Below are positions 16,880-26,191 of a stretch of DNA of 64,000 nt, piece by piece. Made by a program: the position numbers and the translations under genes. This DNA comes from BCD1 sp965230565 (GTDB lineage: Bacteria; Bacteroidota; Bacteroidia; Chitinophagales; Saprospiraceae): assembly GCA_965230565.1 (NCBI GenBank), contig CBDDLH010000016.1, forward strand, positions 1,736,001 through 1,800,000. The letters are read 5' to 3'. Under the pieces are notes generated by a model. It worked only from the letters and a program-made list of their open reading frames with translations. It searched no databases and had not been told where the DNA came from. Each line of letters starts with the position of its first letter. Position 1 is the first letter of the stretch.

Positions 16880-18115
16880 TCATATAAGTTCCCTCAATCT
16901 AAAGTGGAACACTTTTCGTTTATCCTCTCTGTCCACAACAAGCCTGATCTTTTTTCCTTCTTTTTTTCTAAACACTTTATAAAGATCAGCCAATTCAAAT
17001 ATGGCCGAAGGAAAGCGGTTGACGGATTTGATCACATCTCCTTTTTGGATGCCTGCTTCATCTGCCGGGCTCCCCGGAATAACATAAGTGATATAGAAGG
17101 TTCGGGCAGCTTTCTTTCCACCGGCAGCCATGACCAGGCCACTGCGATCAAACTGAAATTTACGGTTGTACTTCCGGTTTGGTTCCAGGTACATTTTTCC
17201 ATTCACATAATCCAGGGTCACTTTAAACCTGCTCAACAGTTCATTCCCAATTATGCCGTCCCGATTGATCTCATAGTCTTTATTCATTTCGGGAGTCCTG
17301 TCCTGGAAATTGGTTAAAACCCCTTGCAATTTATAATCTCCTAAAGTGATCTCATCTATTCTGCCAAAATACCCTTCCAGGTATCCTCCGAGGCCCGTTC
17401 CGATCTCTGTACGAATCAGGTTTTCCGGCATATCGGTGCTGTCCTGGGATTCTGTGTTCATCAATAATGAAAGTCCGGCCCCGGTGTCGACCAATAAACG
17501 AAGGTTCTCTTGTAAATGTCCTTTTCGAAAAAGCGCATCTGTGCGTAAATAGGGCTTTCTTCGGTCTATTTCCACGGGTAACTCCGTAAAATTCCGCTTC
17601 GGTTTATGGAAGTGTGCAGGATCAAAAAGGGTGATAATCTGGTGCTGATAATCAATTTCTACAATAAATCTGCTGGTGATATCCGCACCGATTATTCCTT
17701 GTATTTCAATACCTGCAAATTTTTGAAAATCAAAATAATCTTCCTCCAAAACGAGGATGGAATGGTTCAAGGCGACAAGATCACCGACATCCAGCCGGAT
17801 TCCCTGAACAAGATATGCTAACAAAATGGTTTTCAGATCAGCTCCAAGGATTGTAAACTGTCGCTGATAGGGAACACCCATCGCATCAGTAATTTCTCTT
17901 TTGGTGAGAATGGTATGTTCGGCTCCTGTATCAAAAATAAAATGAAGGGGAAGGAAATTATTGAAAACCACTTTTACTACTATAAAACTGTTTTCATAAT
18001 CAAACGGAATGATCAGTTTTGAGAAATCCTGATCAAGGTTATCATCCATAAACTGGGATGACAACCCTGGCGGGACCAGGAACAATAGCAGAATTAGCAA
18101 TTTTAATTTTTTCAT
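16880..18115 (-). CDS. Secreted retropepsin-like aspartyl protease with PDZ domain
   Basis: A 411-residue protein with signal peptide MKKLKLLILLLFLVPPGLSSQ. It has two copies of an aspartyl protease half: FIFDTGAEHTIL (DTG 62-64) and LLVDTGAGLSLL (DTG 210-212), each followed by a hydrophobic-hydrophobic-Gly segment (QGIIGADI; DGIIGNELL). A PDZ domain follows (about 325-411, VIPGSPADEAGIQKGDVI). Two DTGs in one chain suggest a pseudo-dimeric active enzyme in the periplasm. It lies 41 bp before the C39 ABC exporter on the same strand, which hints at a shared processing or export role; this is inference only. Confidence 0.88.
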   Translation of the reverse strand: MKKLKLLILLLFLVPPGLSSQFMDDNLDQDFSKLIIPFDYENSFIVVKVVFNNFLPLHFIFDTGAEHTILTKREITDAMGVPYQRQFTILGADLKTILLAYLVQGIRLDVGDLVALNHSILVLEEDYFDFQKFAGIEIQGIIGADITSRFIVEIDYQHQIITLFDPAHFHKPKRNFTELPVEIDRRKPYLRTDALFRKGHLQENLRLLVDTGAGLSLLMNTESQDSTDMPENLIRTEIGTGLGGYLEGYFGRIDEITLGDYKLQGVLTNFQDRTPEMNKDYEINRDGIIGNELLSRFKVTLDYVNGKMYLEPNRKYNRKFQFDRSGLVMAAGGKKAARTFYITYVIPGSPADEAGIQKGDVIKSVNRFPSAIFELADLYKVFRKKEGKKIRLVVDREDKRKVFHFRLRELI

Positions 18116-18191
18116 AGCCTGGTGATTTAGCTGAAAAATACAAAATTGACCGGAATATCACAGCTTTTGTATCCATTATGTTAACTCGGAA

Positions 18192-18222
18192 TAAAAAAAG
18201 CCCCGGCAAATACCGGAGCCTT
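18192..18222 (-). terminator. Terminator downstream of the 18310-19092 gene
   Basis: On the minus strand AAGGCTCCGG and CCGGGGCTTT pair (two wobbles) around TATTTG, followed by TTTTT. It separates the upstream outer-membrane protein gene from the aspartyl protease gene. Confidence 0.7.
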
Positions 18223-18309
18223 CTATTAATTGCTTGAATTTATTTCTTAGTGATTCTTAACTTTTTACCTTCTGGAATTGAAGCATTTTTTCATTCATGC
18301 ATTCCTACC

Positions 18310-19092
18310 TCAAAACTCCCACCCAAATCTCAATGCCAAACTCCTGTACCAGATGTCATCAATATAAATATTGGGATCTACCCACCATTCCCAGTTGTAC
18401 TGCCTGGTTTTGGTGAGGTTCTGCAATTTGACGCCAACATCAAAAACAAAAGCAACATTTCTCCTCGTCTCGAAACGCATTCCTAAAGAAGGATAAACCA
18501 TCAGTCCACCCTCTCTTTCAATATCTACATATTGTTCATTTGGGTCTGGTTCTCCACCTGCGGGGATACCGTATCCCACCTGGCAGGCATAGATGGGTGA
18601 AAACCTCTTCTTCAAGGGAAACCCTCTTACCTCAAAAGATACGGGCACAAAATAATCTCCATAGCCATCAAAACCTACACCTAATCCCACTCCTATAAAA
18701 CGGTTAAAGCGATATCCTGCAACCACCTGTGCTCCGGCACCATATCTTCTGGCAACAGGGTTCCATTCCATCCTGGCCTTGTTAGCTCCATAAAAATTCA
18801 TGTGCACCCCATAATACATCCCCTTTGAAGACTGATTAAAGCCGGATTGGAGATAATTGGTCCTTCCCGTTTCTTTTTTCACATGGCTGATCAGATCGTT
18901 GTGCAGGAAAATTTCACTGCCATCAAATAACTGTAACTGCAGACTTCCATCATCCCAATCCTGAAGGACCGTTCCTCTGATGTAACTGCCATCCTTGAGG
19001 TATACCACCTTTGCGGATTGTTTTTCCTGAGCCATCATGGCTATTGCAGAAAAAATGAATAAGCCAAACAGGAATATCTTTTTTGCCGTCAT
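18310..19092 (-). CDS. Predicted outer membrane beta-barrel protein
   Basis: A 260-residue protein with signal peptide MTAKKIFLFGLFIFSAIAMMAQ. A small N-terminal domain (about 25-75, KVVYLKDGSYIRGTVLQDW) of a type common on Bacteroidota envelope proteins precedes alternating beta strands. It ends SLALRFGWEF, a terminal aromatic typical of barrel proteins. Function unknown. It follows the next barrel gene by 12 bp and is probably cotranscribed with it. Confidence 0.75.
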   Translation of the reverse strand: MTAKKIFLFGLFIFSAIAMMAQEKQSAKVVYLKDGSYIRGTVLQDWDDGSLQLQLFDGSEIFLHNDLISHVKKETGRTNYLQSGFNQSSKGMYYGVHMNFYGANKARMEWNPVARRYGAGAQVVAGYRFNRFIGVGLGVGFDGYGDYFVPVSFEVRGFPLKKRFSPIYACQVGYGIPAGGEPDPNEQYVDIEREGGLMVYPSLGMRFETRRNVAFVFDVGVKLQNLTKTRQYNWEWWVDPNIYIDDIWYRSLALRFGWEF

Positions 19093-19104
19093 GATTCTGG
19101 TGTT

Positions 19105-19755
19105 TTAAAAATTAATCCCAAAATAGATCCCACTTACAGGATCAAAGGAAATATCTGATTGATGCTGGCGCTCAATAGTGCGGTTCTCATCAAGGCCATA
19201 GGGCCAATAGGTTTTTTCACTGGTTCCTGTCAAAAATTCCATTGCGGTTTCCAGGCCAATATGAAATCTTTTTCCCAACCGGAAGTTTATCCCAAAGCCG
19301 GGAGCAATTCCATAGTTCATTTTTGAGACCTCCGAATAATCGTAATAAATAATGCATCCACCTCCCGAAGTGCCCTCAATAAGTTGCTTTTGAATGATTA
19401 AATCGGCAAAGACAAAGGGTTCGATAAATTTGAATCTCCACCGATGATCCACTCCCCAACTCAATCGATTCTTACGCACAAAAGCCTCTTCCCAAATGAG
19501 GTTAGGTTCCATGGTTCTTTTGAATTGATCAAACACAAACCCCAGCCGAAAAGCAAAGCTTTCGTTTACTCGTTTCCTGAGTCGGACACCTGAAGAGACA
19601 CGCTCTGAAAAATCGTAATATTGGTTCTCACCAATGGAAATAAAATTATCCACATAGCCCGCACTGTTGAAAGACAGCTCAACCGTTCTGAATTCAGATT
19701 GAGCCCAGATTGGAGAGAACAATAAACAGATAACCAAGGTGAGCAACTGCCTCAT
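19105..19755 (-). CDS. Predicted outer membrane beta-barrel protein
   Basis: A 216-residue protein with signal peptide MRQLLTLVICLLFSPIWAQ, followed by amphipathic beta strands and a C-terminal GIYFGINF ending in Phe, as expected for a small eight-stranded barrel. I do not recognise a specific family. It is 12 bp upstream of a second barrel protein gene and 68 bp downstream of the LVIVD lipoprotein gene, so the three may be an envelope operon. Confidence 0.75.
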   Translation of the reverse strand: MRQLLTLVICLLFSPIWAQSEFRTVELSFNSAGYVDNFISIGENQYYDFSERVSSGVRLRKRVNESFAFRLGFVFDQFKRTMEPNLIWEEAFVRKNRLSWGVDHRWRFKFIEPFVFADLIIQKQLIEGTSGGGCIIYYDYSEVSKMNYGIAPGFGINFRLGKRFHIGLETAMEFLTGTSEKTYWPYGLDENRTIERQHQSDISFDPVSGIYFGINF

Positions 19756-19823
19756 TGGAATAAAATATCAAAAGTCAGGTGCCTTCCTTTGAGAAGAAAA
19801 GCACCTGACCCGCGGTTTGGTAA

Positions 19824-21149
19824 TTATTTTACTACTGGAATGAGGCTGATAAGCTTCAGATCAGAAGGGTCGTCAAAATTATATTGATAGAAACCATCTT
19901 CTCCAATCACCAAAACAGTATTGTCATAGCCCGGAACGGCAAGGGTAATAGCATCAAAGGCAAACAATCCGGTTTCGTGATCCAAAAGATTTTCATCGAT
20001 CTTGAGTGGATCTTCGATGTCGAATGATTTCAACCCGTGAGTACCTTCACAAATGAAAAGTGTATTATCGCTGATGGACAATCCATGTGGATTTTCCATT
20101 GGATAGGTTTTCTCCAAAACAGGATTCATCAGGTCTGTAATATCAACCAGATCAAGCTGATTATTGAAGCCTTCGCAAGCTGTTCCGTCCCGCAGGGTGA
20201 CATAAGCGTAGTTATCCTTTACAACTACTGGGTCACAAGCGCGAGCGTGGGCAAATTCTCCAAGGTAAGTTGGATTGGAAGGGTTACTATTATCATAGAT
20301 AAACATTCCTGAATTGGAACCGATGAATAATTTGTCTTCGTATGGAAAGATCGTTTCAATTCCCCATCCCAGATTGATTTCAGTTACTTCTGCCGGAGCA
20401 AGAGGATTCAAAAGATCGAGGACGGTCATGGTATATTCATCAACCACATACAGATGATTATGGATCAGTGAGAAGCGAGCCATTGATCCTGCGACACCTG
20501 TTCCGCCACTTGAGCTTGACCCTGCAGTAGGCACACCTACGCCAAAGTCATCAAAAGAGTTGGTAAATACCACATCAATCTCACAGCCCAGACAACTGTA
20601 ATAGCCTCCATAAGGATCACGCTGGAGTAATCCAATGGTTTCACAATCGAGGATTTCAGTAAGTTGCTCTTCCTTGTATTCAACTAATACGCGGCCATTA
20701 TTCACATCATCCCAGATCGGGTTAAATACACTTTCAGTACGTCCTACAATGGTAGCATTGTAAATATCGCTGATATCAATCGCAAGCAAATCCACATAAC
20801 TATTGGCATACATGATACCATTCTGAATGGCTACATCCTCATTACCATCGATGGAAATAAAAGCAATATTCTGAGGGTCATCAGGGTTGGTGTTGTCAAT
20901 TACGTGAACACCTTCTCTTCCCTCGTTGATAAAAATGAAATTATTGTAAAAATAGATCTTTCCCGGATCTTTCAATTCACGAGGAGATTCATTCACCACT
21001 TCTCCGCTGTGCACCTGATCATAAGTCAGATATACCGGCGTGTATGTTGTATAAGTGAATTGTCTTTCGCAAGTATCTTCAAGGCAGCTGGTAAATGAAA
21101 AGGCCATGAGTAATAAAAGGCCTGGTACGAGTAGATTAAACTTTTGCAT
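19824..21149 (-). CDS. LVIVD-repeat lipoprotein
   Basis: From the ATG at 21149 the protein is 441 residues with a lipoprotein signal (MQKFNLLVPGLLLLMAFSFTSC, lipid Cys22). The longer frame from 21200 would put 17 charged residues before the signal, so 21149 is preferred. The body is built of LVIVD-type repeats (GVHVIDNTNPDDPQNIAFI, AIDISDIYNATIVGR, VLDLLNPLAPAEV, IYDNSNPSNPTYLGEF, LVDITDLMNPVLEKTY), which usually form a beta-propeller on the cell surface or in the periplasm. Partner and role are unknown. Confidence 0.85.
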   Translation of the reverse strand: MQKFNLLVPGLLLLMAFSFTSCLEDTCERQFTYTTYTPVYLTYDQVHSGEVVNESPRELKDPGKIYFYNNFIFINEGREGVHVIDNTNPDDPQNIAFISIDGNEDVAIQNGIMYANSYVDLLAIDISDIYNATIVGRTESVFNPIWDDVNNGRVLVEYKEEQLTEILDCETIGLLQRDPYGGYYSCLGCEIDVVFTNSFDDFGVGVPTAGSSSSGGTGVAGSMARFSLIHNHLYVVDEYTMTVLDLLNPLAPAEVTEINLGWGIETIFPYEDKLFIGSNSGMFIYDNSNPSNPTYLGEFAHARACDPVVVKDNYAYVTLRDGTACEGFNNQLDLVDITDLMNPVLEKTYPMENPHGLSISDNTLFICEGTHGLKSFDIEDPLKIDENLLDHETGLFAFDAITLAVPGYDNTVLVIGEDGFYQYNFDDPSDLKLISLIPVVK

Positions 21150-21298
21150 AGGTTTATATTTTTTTCTTTTAAAGTTAAGCATGTTCAATTTAGTAGACAA
21201 TGATCTTTTCCGGCAGGGTTGGAAATATTGGAGTTTTTTTTGATTTTCCTGAAAAACCTACATCATCCTACCCAAGGGATTAACAACTCATCACTTCT

Positions 21299-21333
21299 GC
21301 ACTTTGCACCATGCACTCTGCACTTTGCACTTT
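21299..21333. repeat. Heptamer tandem array (GCACTTT type)
   Basis: Five exact 7-nt units: GCACTTT, GCACCAT, GCACTCT, GCACTTT, GCACTTT. It ends 7 bp beyond the stop of the minus-strand MFS gene. Confidence 0.9.
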
Positions 21334-21339
21334 CTCCTC

Positions 21340-22527
21340 TCACTCCATCCTGATCAAAATGATCATAGCACTCAGCACCGTCAATCCGGCAACGATACCA
21401 ATGGACGGCAGTACTCCCCAGCTATCCGCAATAATGCTGGTAAGCAATGCACCAACTGCGTAACCAAGATCACGCCAGAGCCTGAAAATCCCGATGCTTT
21501 TCACTCTTTGTTTTGGATGTGCATAATCTGCAATACCTGCCAGAAAGGTGGGATATACAATGGCCGTTCCTATGCCTAGAAAAACGGAAATTATGGCAAA
21601 ATGAAAAAATGTGGTGGCGTATAAGAAGAGAAATAAGGCTAACCCCTGGAGTAAAATCCCCCAAAACAACAGGCGTTTTTTTGGAAAAAGATCCGCCAGC
21701 CGGCCGGCACCCAATTGTCCGATTCCCCAGATGGCCGGGTAAATGGCCACCAGTTTTCCGATTTCCACCAGGTCGAAACCACGGATACTCAATAATATGG
21801 GCAACATTCCCCAAACCATCGCATCGTTGAGGTTATTCACCAGACCTGCCTGAGAAATGGATCCTAAGTTGTTGTCTTTCCAGGTGGTTTTCCAAAATAC
21901 TTTTCCTGTGGCCTCCTCAGAAGTAGCAGCAATCTCCTTGTGCACAAAACCTGCAGTATCTCTCACCAGGAATAAAGATCCCAAAAGCCCGGCAAGGCTC
22001 ATACCTAATCCCAAATAAAACGGATAGGGTCGAATAGCATATTCCGCTGCGATCCAGGCGGTCAAAAATGCTACTGCCCCCACGGCCAGGTATCCCGCCG
22101 ATTCATTGATGCCCATCGCAAGACCACGGTTTTTTGTACCCACCAGGTCGATTTTCATAACTACAGTAGTCGACCAGGTCAACCCTTGGTTAATACCCAA
22201 AAGCACATTGGCCAGCACGACATAATCCCAGCTTGGAGCATACATCAGGATTAGCGGCACAGGAATGGCAAAAATCCAGCCTATGATCAGCAGGTTTTTA
22301 CGCCCTACCCTGTCGGCAAACATCCCGGTAAAATAATTGGTAACAGCTTTGACAATTCCAAATACAATAATAAAGGAAAGAATTGCAGACCGGGCAGCGA
22401 TGTCAAATTCGACCTCAGCCAGTTCAGGAAGGATGGACCGTTCCAGCCCCACCATTCCTCCCACAAAAGCGTTGATCAGAACCAACAAACTGAACTGTTT
22501 CCAGTTTTCCCTTAATCCTTGCTTCAT
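21340..22527 (-). CDS. MFS transporter
   Basis: A 395-residue major facilitator from the ATG at 22527; a frame extension to 22563 would begin at TTG and is less likely. About twelve hydrophobic segments are seen, with the MFS loop signature MFADRVGRKNLL between helices 2 and 3 and a related GRLADLFPKKRLLFW in the second half. The substrate cannot be inferred. It follows the small membrane gene (22579) by about 50 bp on the same strand. Confidence 0.88.
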   Translation of the reverse strand: MKQGLRENWKQFSLLVLINAFVGGMVGLERSILPELAEVEFDIAARSAILSFIIVFGIVKAVTNYFTGMFADRVGRKNLLIIGWIFAIPVPLILMYAPSWDYVVLANVLLGINQGLTWSTTVVMKIDLVGTKNRGLAMGINESAGYLAVGAVAFLTAWIAAEYAIRPYPFYLGLGMSLAGLLGSLFLVRDTAGFVHKEIAATSEEATGKVFWKTTWKDNNLGSISQAGLVNNLNDAMVWGMLPILLSIRGFDLVEIGKLVAIYPAIWGIGQLGAGRLADLFPKKRLLFWGILLQGLALFLFLYATTFFHFAIISVFLGIGTAIVYPTFLAGIADYAHPKQRVKSIGIFRLWRDLGYAVGALLTSIIADSWGVLPSIGIVAGLTVLSAMIILIRME

Positions 22528-22578
22528 GGCTTTATTTTTAATACCTGACCACCTAAAGATCAATAACTATGAAAGATC

Positions 22579-22938
22579 TTATCGGTTAAGATATCGATAA
22601 AAAATAACTCCGCCTATCGCGTAAGCCAAAAAGTCCCACCAGTCGAAAGTGAATTTAAAGGAAAAATAGGGAAATAACAGTTCAAAAATTAGAGAGAAGG
22701 CCACTACTAAGCCAATGGTTTCCGGAAAGGAAAAAACGAATTTCTCCCCCCAGGAATACAACCTCCTTCTTTCTACTAAAATAAGGGTGAGAATAATGGG
22801 CATAACCAGCAAATCATCCAGGTAACTATGGACAAAAGGAATATGAATATCCAATCCTTTTTGGATCAGTTGATGTGTCAGAAACAACACACAACTACCC
22901 CAAAATACAGGATGCCTGAAATTCTTGGCAATATTCAT
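22579..22938 (-). CDS. Small polytopic membrane protein (magnesium citrate secondary transporter-like)
   Basis: A 119-residue protein with about four hydrophobic helices and a conserved HSYLDDLLVMPIIL segment. Similar Bacteroidota proteins carry the label magnesium citrate secondary transporter, but I know of no experimental support. The start codon overlaps the stop of the upstream gene (22938), so the two are translationally coupled. Confidence 0.7.
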   Translation of the reverse strand: MNIAKNFRHPVFWGSCVLFLTHQLIQKGLDIHIPFVHSYLDDLLVMPIILTLILVERRRLYSWGEKFVFSFPETIGLVVAFSLIFELLFPYFSFKFTFDWWDFLAYAIGGVIFYRYLNR

Positions 22939-23168
22939 TAACCGGCAGCGATAAACGCAAAAAATAATCCCAGCGCTACAAATGGGGACAAAATAATGGC
23001 CACGGTAATTCCTAAAACCCTTCCCGTTACCTTCAGGATTTTCATAACGAATCCATCTTCGGGGGTAATTTTTAATGCCTCATCAAAGGCCCTGTAAGCA
23101 TTTAACGCTTCTCCTTTGTATTTGTCAGAATAGGATGTTTGGTCGGGTGTTTCTTCTTTATTGTTCAT
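22938..23168 (-). CDS. Small membrane-anchored hypothetical protein
   Basis: From ATG 23168 the protein is 76 residues: a polar N-terminus (MNNKEETPDQTSYSDKYKGE) and one or two C-terminal hydrophobic segments (VTGRVLGITVAIILSPFVAL). An upstream ATG at 23210 is unlikely because a TATCTTTG -7 element at 23198-23205 would lie inside that coding sequence. It overlaps the next gene by one base. Function unknown. Confidence 0.65.
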   Translation of the reverse strand: MNNKEETPDQTSYSDKYKGEALNAYRAFDEALKITPEDGFVMKILKVTGRVLGITVAIILSPFVALGLFFAFIAAG

Positions 23169-23197
23169 GACAATTGTGGTGTGTTGAAAAATTTGGA

Positions 23198-23205
23198 CAA
23201 AGATA
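23198..23205 (-). promoter_or_regulatory. -7 element (TATCTTTG) of the 23168-21340 gene group
   Basis: An exact TANNTTTG match on the minus strand, 30 bp before the ATG at 23168, with a TTG about 23 bp further upstream. It decides the start of the first gene and probably drives three genes. Confidence 0.6.
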
Positions 23206-23266
23206 TTCATTTATCGATTTCATCACCTCAATTTTCGACAAGAACAAGGTTTTAACATTCGAAAAG

Positions 23267-24481
23267 TTATCCCACCTTTTCCAACACCACAGCATAACCT
23301 TGTCCGACCCCGATACACATAGTCACCAGGGCGTACTTCTTAGCTTGTTTATGTAATTCTATAGAAGCTGTTTGAAGGATTCTGGCACCCGTCATTCCAA
23401 GCGGATGGCCGATGGCTATTCCTCCCCCGTTTGGATTGATTCGTGGGTCGTCATCTGCAACTCCCCATTGACGGGTACAAGCCAATACCTGAACGGCAAA
23501 AGCTTCATTGATCTCAATAATGTCCATGTCATCCATAGTGAGCCCTGCTTTGGCTAAAGCTTTATTCGAGGCCTTGACCGGTCCGATACCCATAATGCGT
23601 GGTTCGACACCTGCTACAGCAGAAGAAACAATTCTTGTTAAAGGCTTGAGATTGTATTGCTCAACCGCATTATCTGAAGCGATGAGCATGGCTGCTGCAC
23701 CGTCATTCAAACCGGAAGCATTGCCGGCCGTAACACTCCCCCCATCCTCTGTTTTTTTAAACGCAGGTCGGAGTTTTGCCAAAATTTCCGGAGTAGTTTT
23801 GGGTTTTATAAATTCATCCTGATCAAACATTATCGGATCAGCCTTCCGTTGGGGTATCTCAACGCCTACAATCTCTTCAGCCAGTCTGCCGGAGTTTCTT
23901 GCCGCCGAGGCCTTCATTTGTGACCAGTGTGCAAATTTATCCTGATCCTCCCGGGAAATTTCATACTGTTCGGCCAGGTTTTCTGCTGTGTTACCCATCC
24001 CGTCTACTCCATACATGGCTTTCATCCTGGGGTTGACAAAGCGCCACCCAAAACTGGAATCATGCATCTGCGCATCCCTGCCAAAGGCTTTGGAAACCTT
24101 GGAAATAACCCATGGGCCTCTGGTCATGTGCTCCACTCCTCCGGTGATAAACAAGTCCCCATCCCCAGTCTGTATAGCTCTATGTGCATGGATGGCCGCA
24201 GACATTCCGGAAGCACAAAGGCGGTTGACAGTTTCTCCAGGCACACTGTAGGGCAATCCGGCAAGCAAAAGGGCCATTCTCGCCACATTACGGTTATCTT
24301 CTCCGGCTTGATTGGCACATCCAAAAATGACGTCATCAATTTTTTCGGCTGGGAGATCCGGATTTCTTTCCATAAGTGTTTTTATGACATGAGCTGCAAG
24401 ATCATCTGTTCGGATAGTGGAAAGTGTTCCGGTAAAATTTCCGACGGGCGTTCGGATAGCATCAACGATGTAGCTATTCAT
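23267..24481 (-). CDS. Acetyl-CoA acyltransferase, PcaF/PaaJ-like thiolase
   Basis: A 404-residue thiolase. Catalytic residues are visible: Cys89 in NRLCASGMSA, His359 in AIGHPLGMTG and Cys389 in TMCIGVGQG. The middle segment (SSFGWRFVNPRMKAMYGVDG) resembles 3-oxoadipyl-CoA thiolase (PcaF/PaaJ), which releases succinyl-CoA and acetyl-CoA at the end of aromatic or phenylacetate breakdown. No other beta-ketoadipate or paa gene is in the window, so a general beta-oxidation or acetoacetyl-CoA role remains possible. The start MNSYIVDAIRTPVG is canonical. It lies downstream of the lipoprotein and DMT transporter genes on the same strand. Confidence 0.92.
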   Translation of the reverse strand: MNSYIVDAIRTPVGNFTGTLSTIRTDDLAAHVIKTLMERNPDLPAEKIDDVIFGCANQAGEDNRNVARMALLLAGLPYSVPGETVNRLCASGMSAAIHAHRAIQTGDGDLFITGGVEHMTRGPWVISKVSKAFGRDAQMHDSSFGWRFVNPRMKAMYGVDGMGNTAENLAEQYEISREDQDKFAHWSQMKASAARNSGRLAEEIVGVEIPQRKADPIMFDQDEFIKPKTTPEILAKLRPAFKKTEDGGSVTAGNASGLNDGAAAMLIASDNAVEQYNLKPLTRIVSSAVAGVEPRIMGIGPVKASNKALAKAGLTMDDMDIIEINEAFAVQVLACTRQWGVADDDPRINPNGGGIAIGHPLGMTGARILQTASIELHKQAKKYALVTMCIGVGQGYAVVLEKVG

Positions 24482-24519
24482 GCTGTTTGATTTTGGTTTT
24501 ATTTAGTTGTGTTAACTCC

Positions 24520-24563
24520 GACAAGGTTTCGCCTTTTTTCACACGCTTGCCGAGCAAAGGCAA
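24520..24563. repeat. Dispersed hairpin-like element, copy 1
   Basis: GACAAGGTTTCGCCTTT (24520-24536) and GCAAAGGCAA (24554-24563) bound a variable centre. GCCTTT and AAAGGC can pair. A second copy with the same ends is at 62783-62835. Confidence 0.5.
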
Positions 24564-24584
24564 TTCCCTGAAAAACTTTATCAT

Positions 24585-25259
24585 TTAATAAACAGTGGTC
24601 AGATAATCCTTCAAATTCAATGCTCCTCCATTATAGTCATTGGAAATGAGTACCAACGACCGGCGATTGCCTTTCATCTGGATATAATAATAGTCAGAAT
24701 ACCACGCTAGATTTTCAAGGGTGTGTTTATATTTTATGTTAATCACCTCATTTTGAAAAACTGTCGATCTTGTAAAATTACCCAGCTTTTCCATTTTGTA
24801 ATTTTGAGAAGCGTATTGCATGGCGCAGTCATTTTCATATTTTGCAAGGAATTTATTAATCAGTTCATCCTGCAAAGGAAATCTTGGCCCCACAGCATCG
24901 ACATAAACGTAATTGAAGTTTTTGTCGCTTTCTGAGTCAAAATAAAATAATCGATCCATGCTGAGGTTTTTCAGGATATGATTTGTCAGACCAGGATCAG
25001 TTTTGGCTATTTGACCTCCTTTTTCCTGCATGAACTTTTCCAATTCCTGAACCGAATTAATATTTTTATAAGTAGATGGCAATGTCAGCCTCAATTCTTC
25101 AATTTGATGTACAATCACAGACGCATCCTGTGTGGAAGAATTCACATCCTGCGTGGATGAATCCATCTCCTGCGTTGGAGCATCGGTTTTTGTTGTATCA
25201 TTTTTACAGGAAATGACAGTCAATAAGACCATCATAATGAAAGCAATTCGTTTGATCAT
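24585..25259 (-). CDS. Lipoprotein of unknown function with heptapeptide repeats
   Basis: A 224-residue protein with lipoprotein signal MIKRIAFIMMVLLTVISC (Cys18). The mature N-terminus carries three 7-residue units (DAPTQEM, DSSTQDV, NSSTQDA), encoded by 21-nt direct repeats that could vary in copy number. The rest is a soluble mixed domain I do not recognise. Its ATG overlaps the TGA of the upstream DMT transporter gene (ATGA), so translation is coupled. Probably anchored in the periplasm or outer membrane. Confidence 0.75.
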   Translation of the reverse strand: MIKRIAFIMMVLLTVISCKNDTTKTDAPTQEMDSSTQDVNSSTQDASVIVHQIEELRLTLPSTYKNINSVQELEKFMQEKGGQIAKTDPGLTNHILKNLSMDRLFYFDSESDKNFNYVYVDAVGPRFPLQDELINKFLAKYENDCAMQYASQNYKMEKLGNFTRSTVFQNEVINIKYKHTLENLAWYSDYYYIQMKGNRRSLVLISNDYNGGALNLKDYLTTVY

Positions 25260-26176
25260 CTTTTTTTATTTTTAGCTGCCGACAAATATAAGACTCCGGA
25301 AATTATAAACAAACTTCCGAGCATCTGTACCCAACTCAATCTTTCCCCCAGTAAGAAATAGGCCAGGGTGAGAGTTGACACTGGTCCTACACTACTGGTA
25401 AGTGCAGTATTACCTGCTCCGATCAATCGTATTCCATAAGAAACCAATAACGTAGGAATTACCGTGGCCACTATCGCCATAATCAGTGCCAGACCATATA
25501 CTTCCTTATTAAAGTCCAATAGCTGAAAGTCCTTTGTCGTCAGGTAATGAAAAAAGACAGCAAAGGCAGCAGTAATAAGCGCAAAGGCAGTATACCTCAT
25601 GGCACCTATCTTGGGTATAAGCAATCCACTACCCGTCAGATATAGAGAATAGGTAATCGCACATAAAAATACCAGAGCTCCTCCTTTGATAAGATCACTT
25701 TGACTACCGATGCTGACATCCCCTGCGAAAATGACAAAAATACCGATATAGGTTAAAACCAATGCTACGTACTGAGATTTTAATATGGGAGTTTTGAAAA
25801 AAACGGCACCCATGATCAAGGTGATGGAAGGGTAAGCGAAAAGAATCAATCTTTCCATACTGGCAGTGATATATTCCAATCCCCAAAAGTCAAAAAGACT
25901 TGCCAGATAATACCCCAGAATTCCGGTGCCGGCAACCATTAAAAAATCCTTTCGGGTAAGTCGATAGGCTGACAGCCGGTTCGTAAAAAAGGCGATCAGC
26001 CCATAAAACGGCAAGGCAAAAACCATCCTGAGGGTCAGAAGATTCAAGGCATCAATGCCATGTCTGTAAGCGAGCTTGACCAACACTGCTTTACTCGAAA
26101 AGGCAATAGCTCCAACCATAACCAGTATCAAACCAATCACATGTTCATTCTTTCGAAGTGGCCTTTCTTTTGCCAT
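25256..26176 (-). CDS. DMT-family (EamA) transporter
   Basis: A 306-residue inner-membrane protein with about ten helices and two EamA repeats (first VMVGAIAFSSKAVLVKLAY, second GLALIMAIVATVIPTLLVSYG, then LTSSVGPVSTLTLAYFLLGERL). EamA proteins export amino acids or other metabolites; the substrate cannot be read. It is divergent from the TPP-riboswitch-controlled receptor gene, so a link to thiamin compounds is conceivable but not shown. Confidence 0.88.
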   Translation of the reverse strand: MAKERPLRKNEHVIGLILVMVGAIAFSSKAVLVKLAYRHGIDALNLLTLRMVFALPFYGLIAFFTNRLSAYRLTRKDFLMVAGTGILGYYLASLFDFWGLEYITASMERLILFAYPSITLIMGAVFFKTPILKSQYVALVLTYIGIFVIFAGDVSIGSQSDLIKGGALVFLCAITYSLYLTGSGLLIPKIGAMRYTAFALITAAFAVFFHYLTTKDFQLLDFNKEVYGLALIMAIVATVIPTLLVSYGIRLIGAGNTALTSSVGPVSTLTLAYFLLGERLSWVQMLGSLFIISGVLYLSAAKNKKR

Positions 26177-26191
26177 GATTACCTTTCAAAT

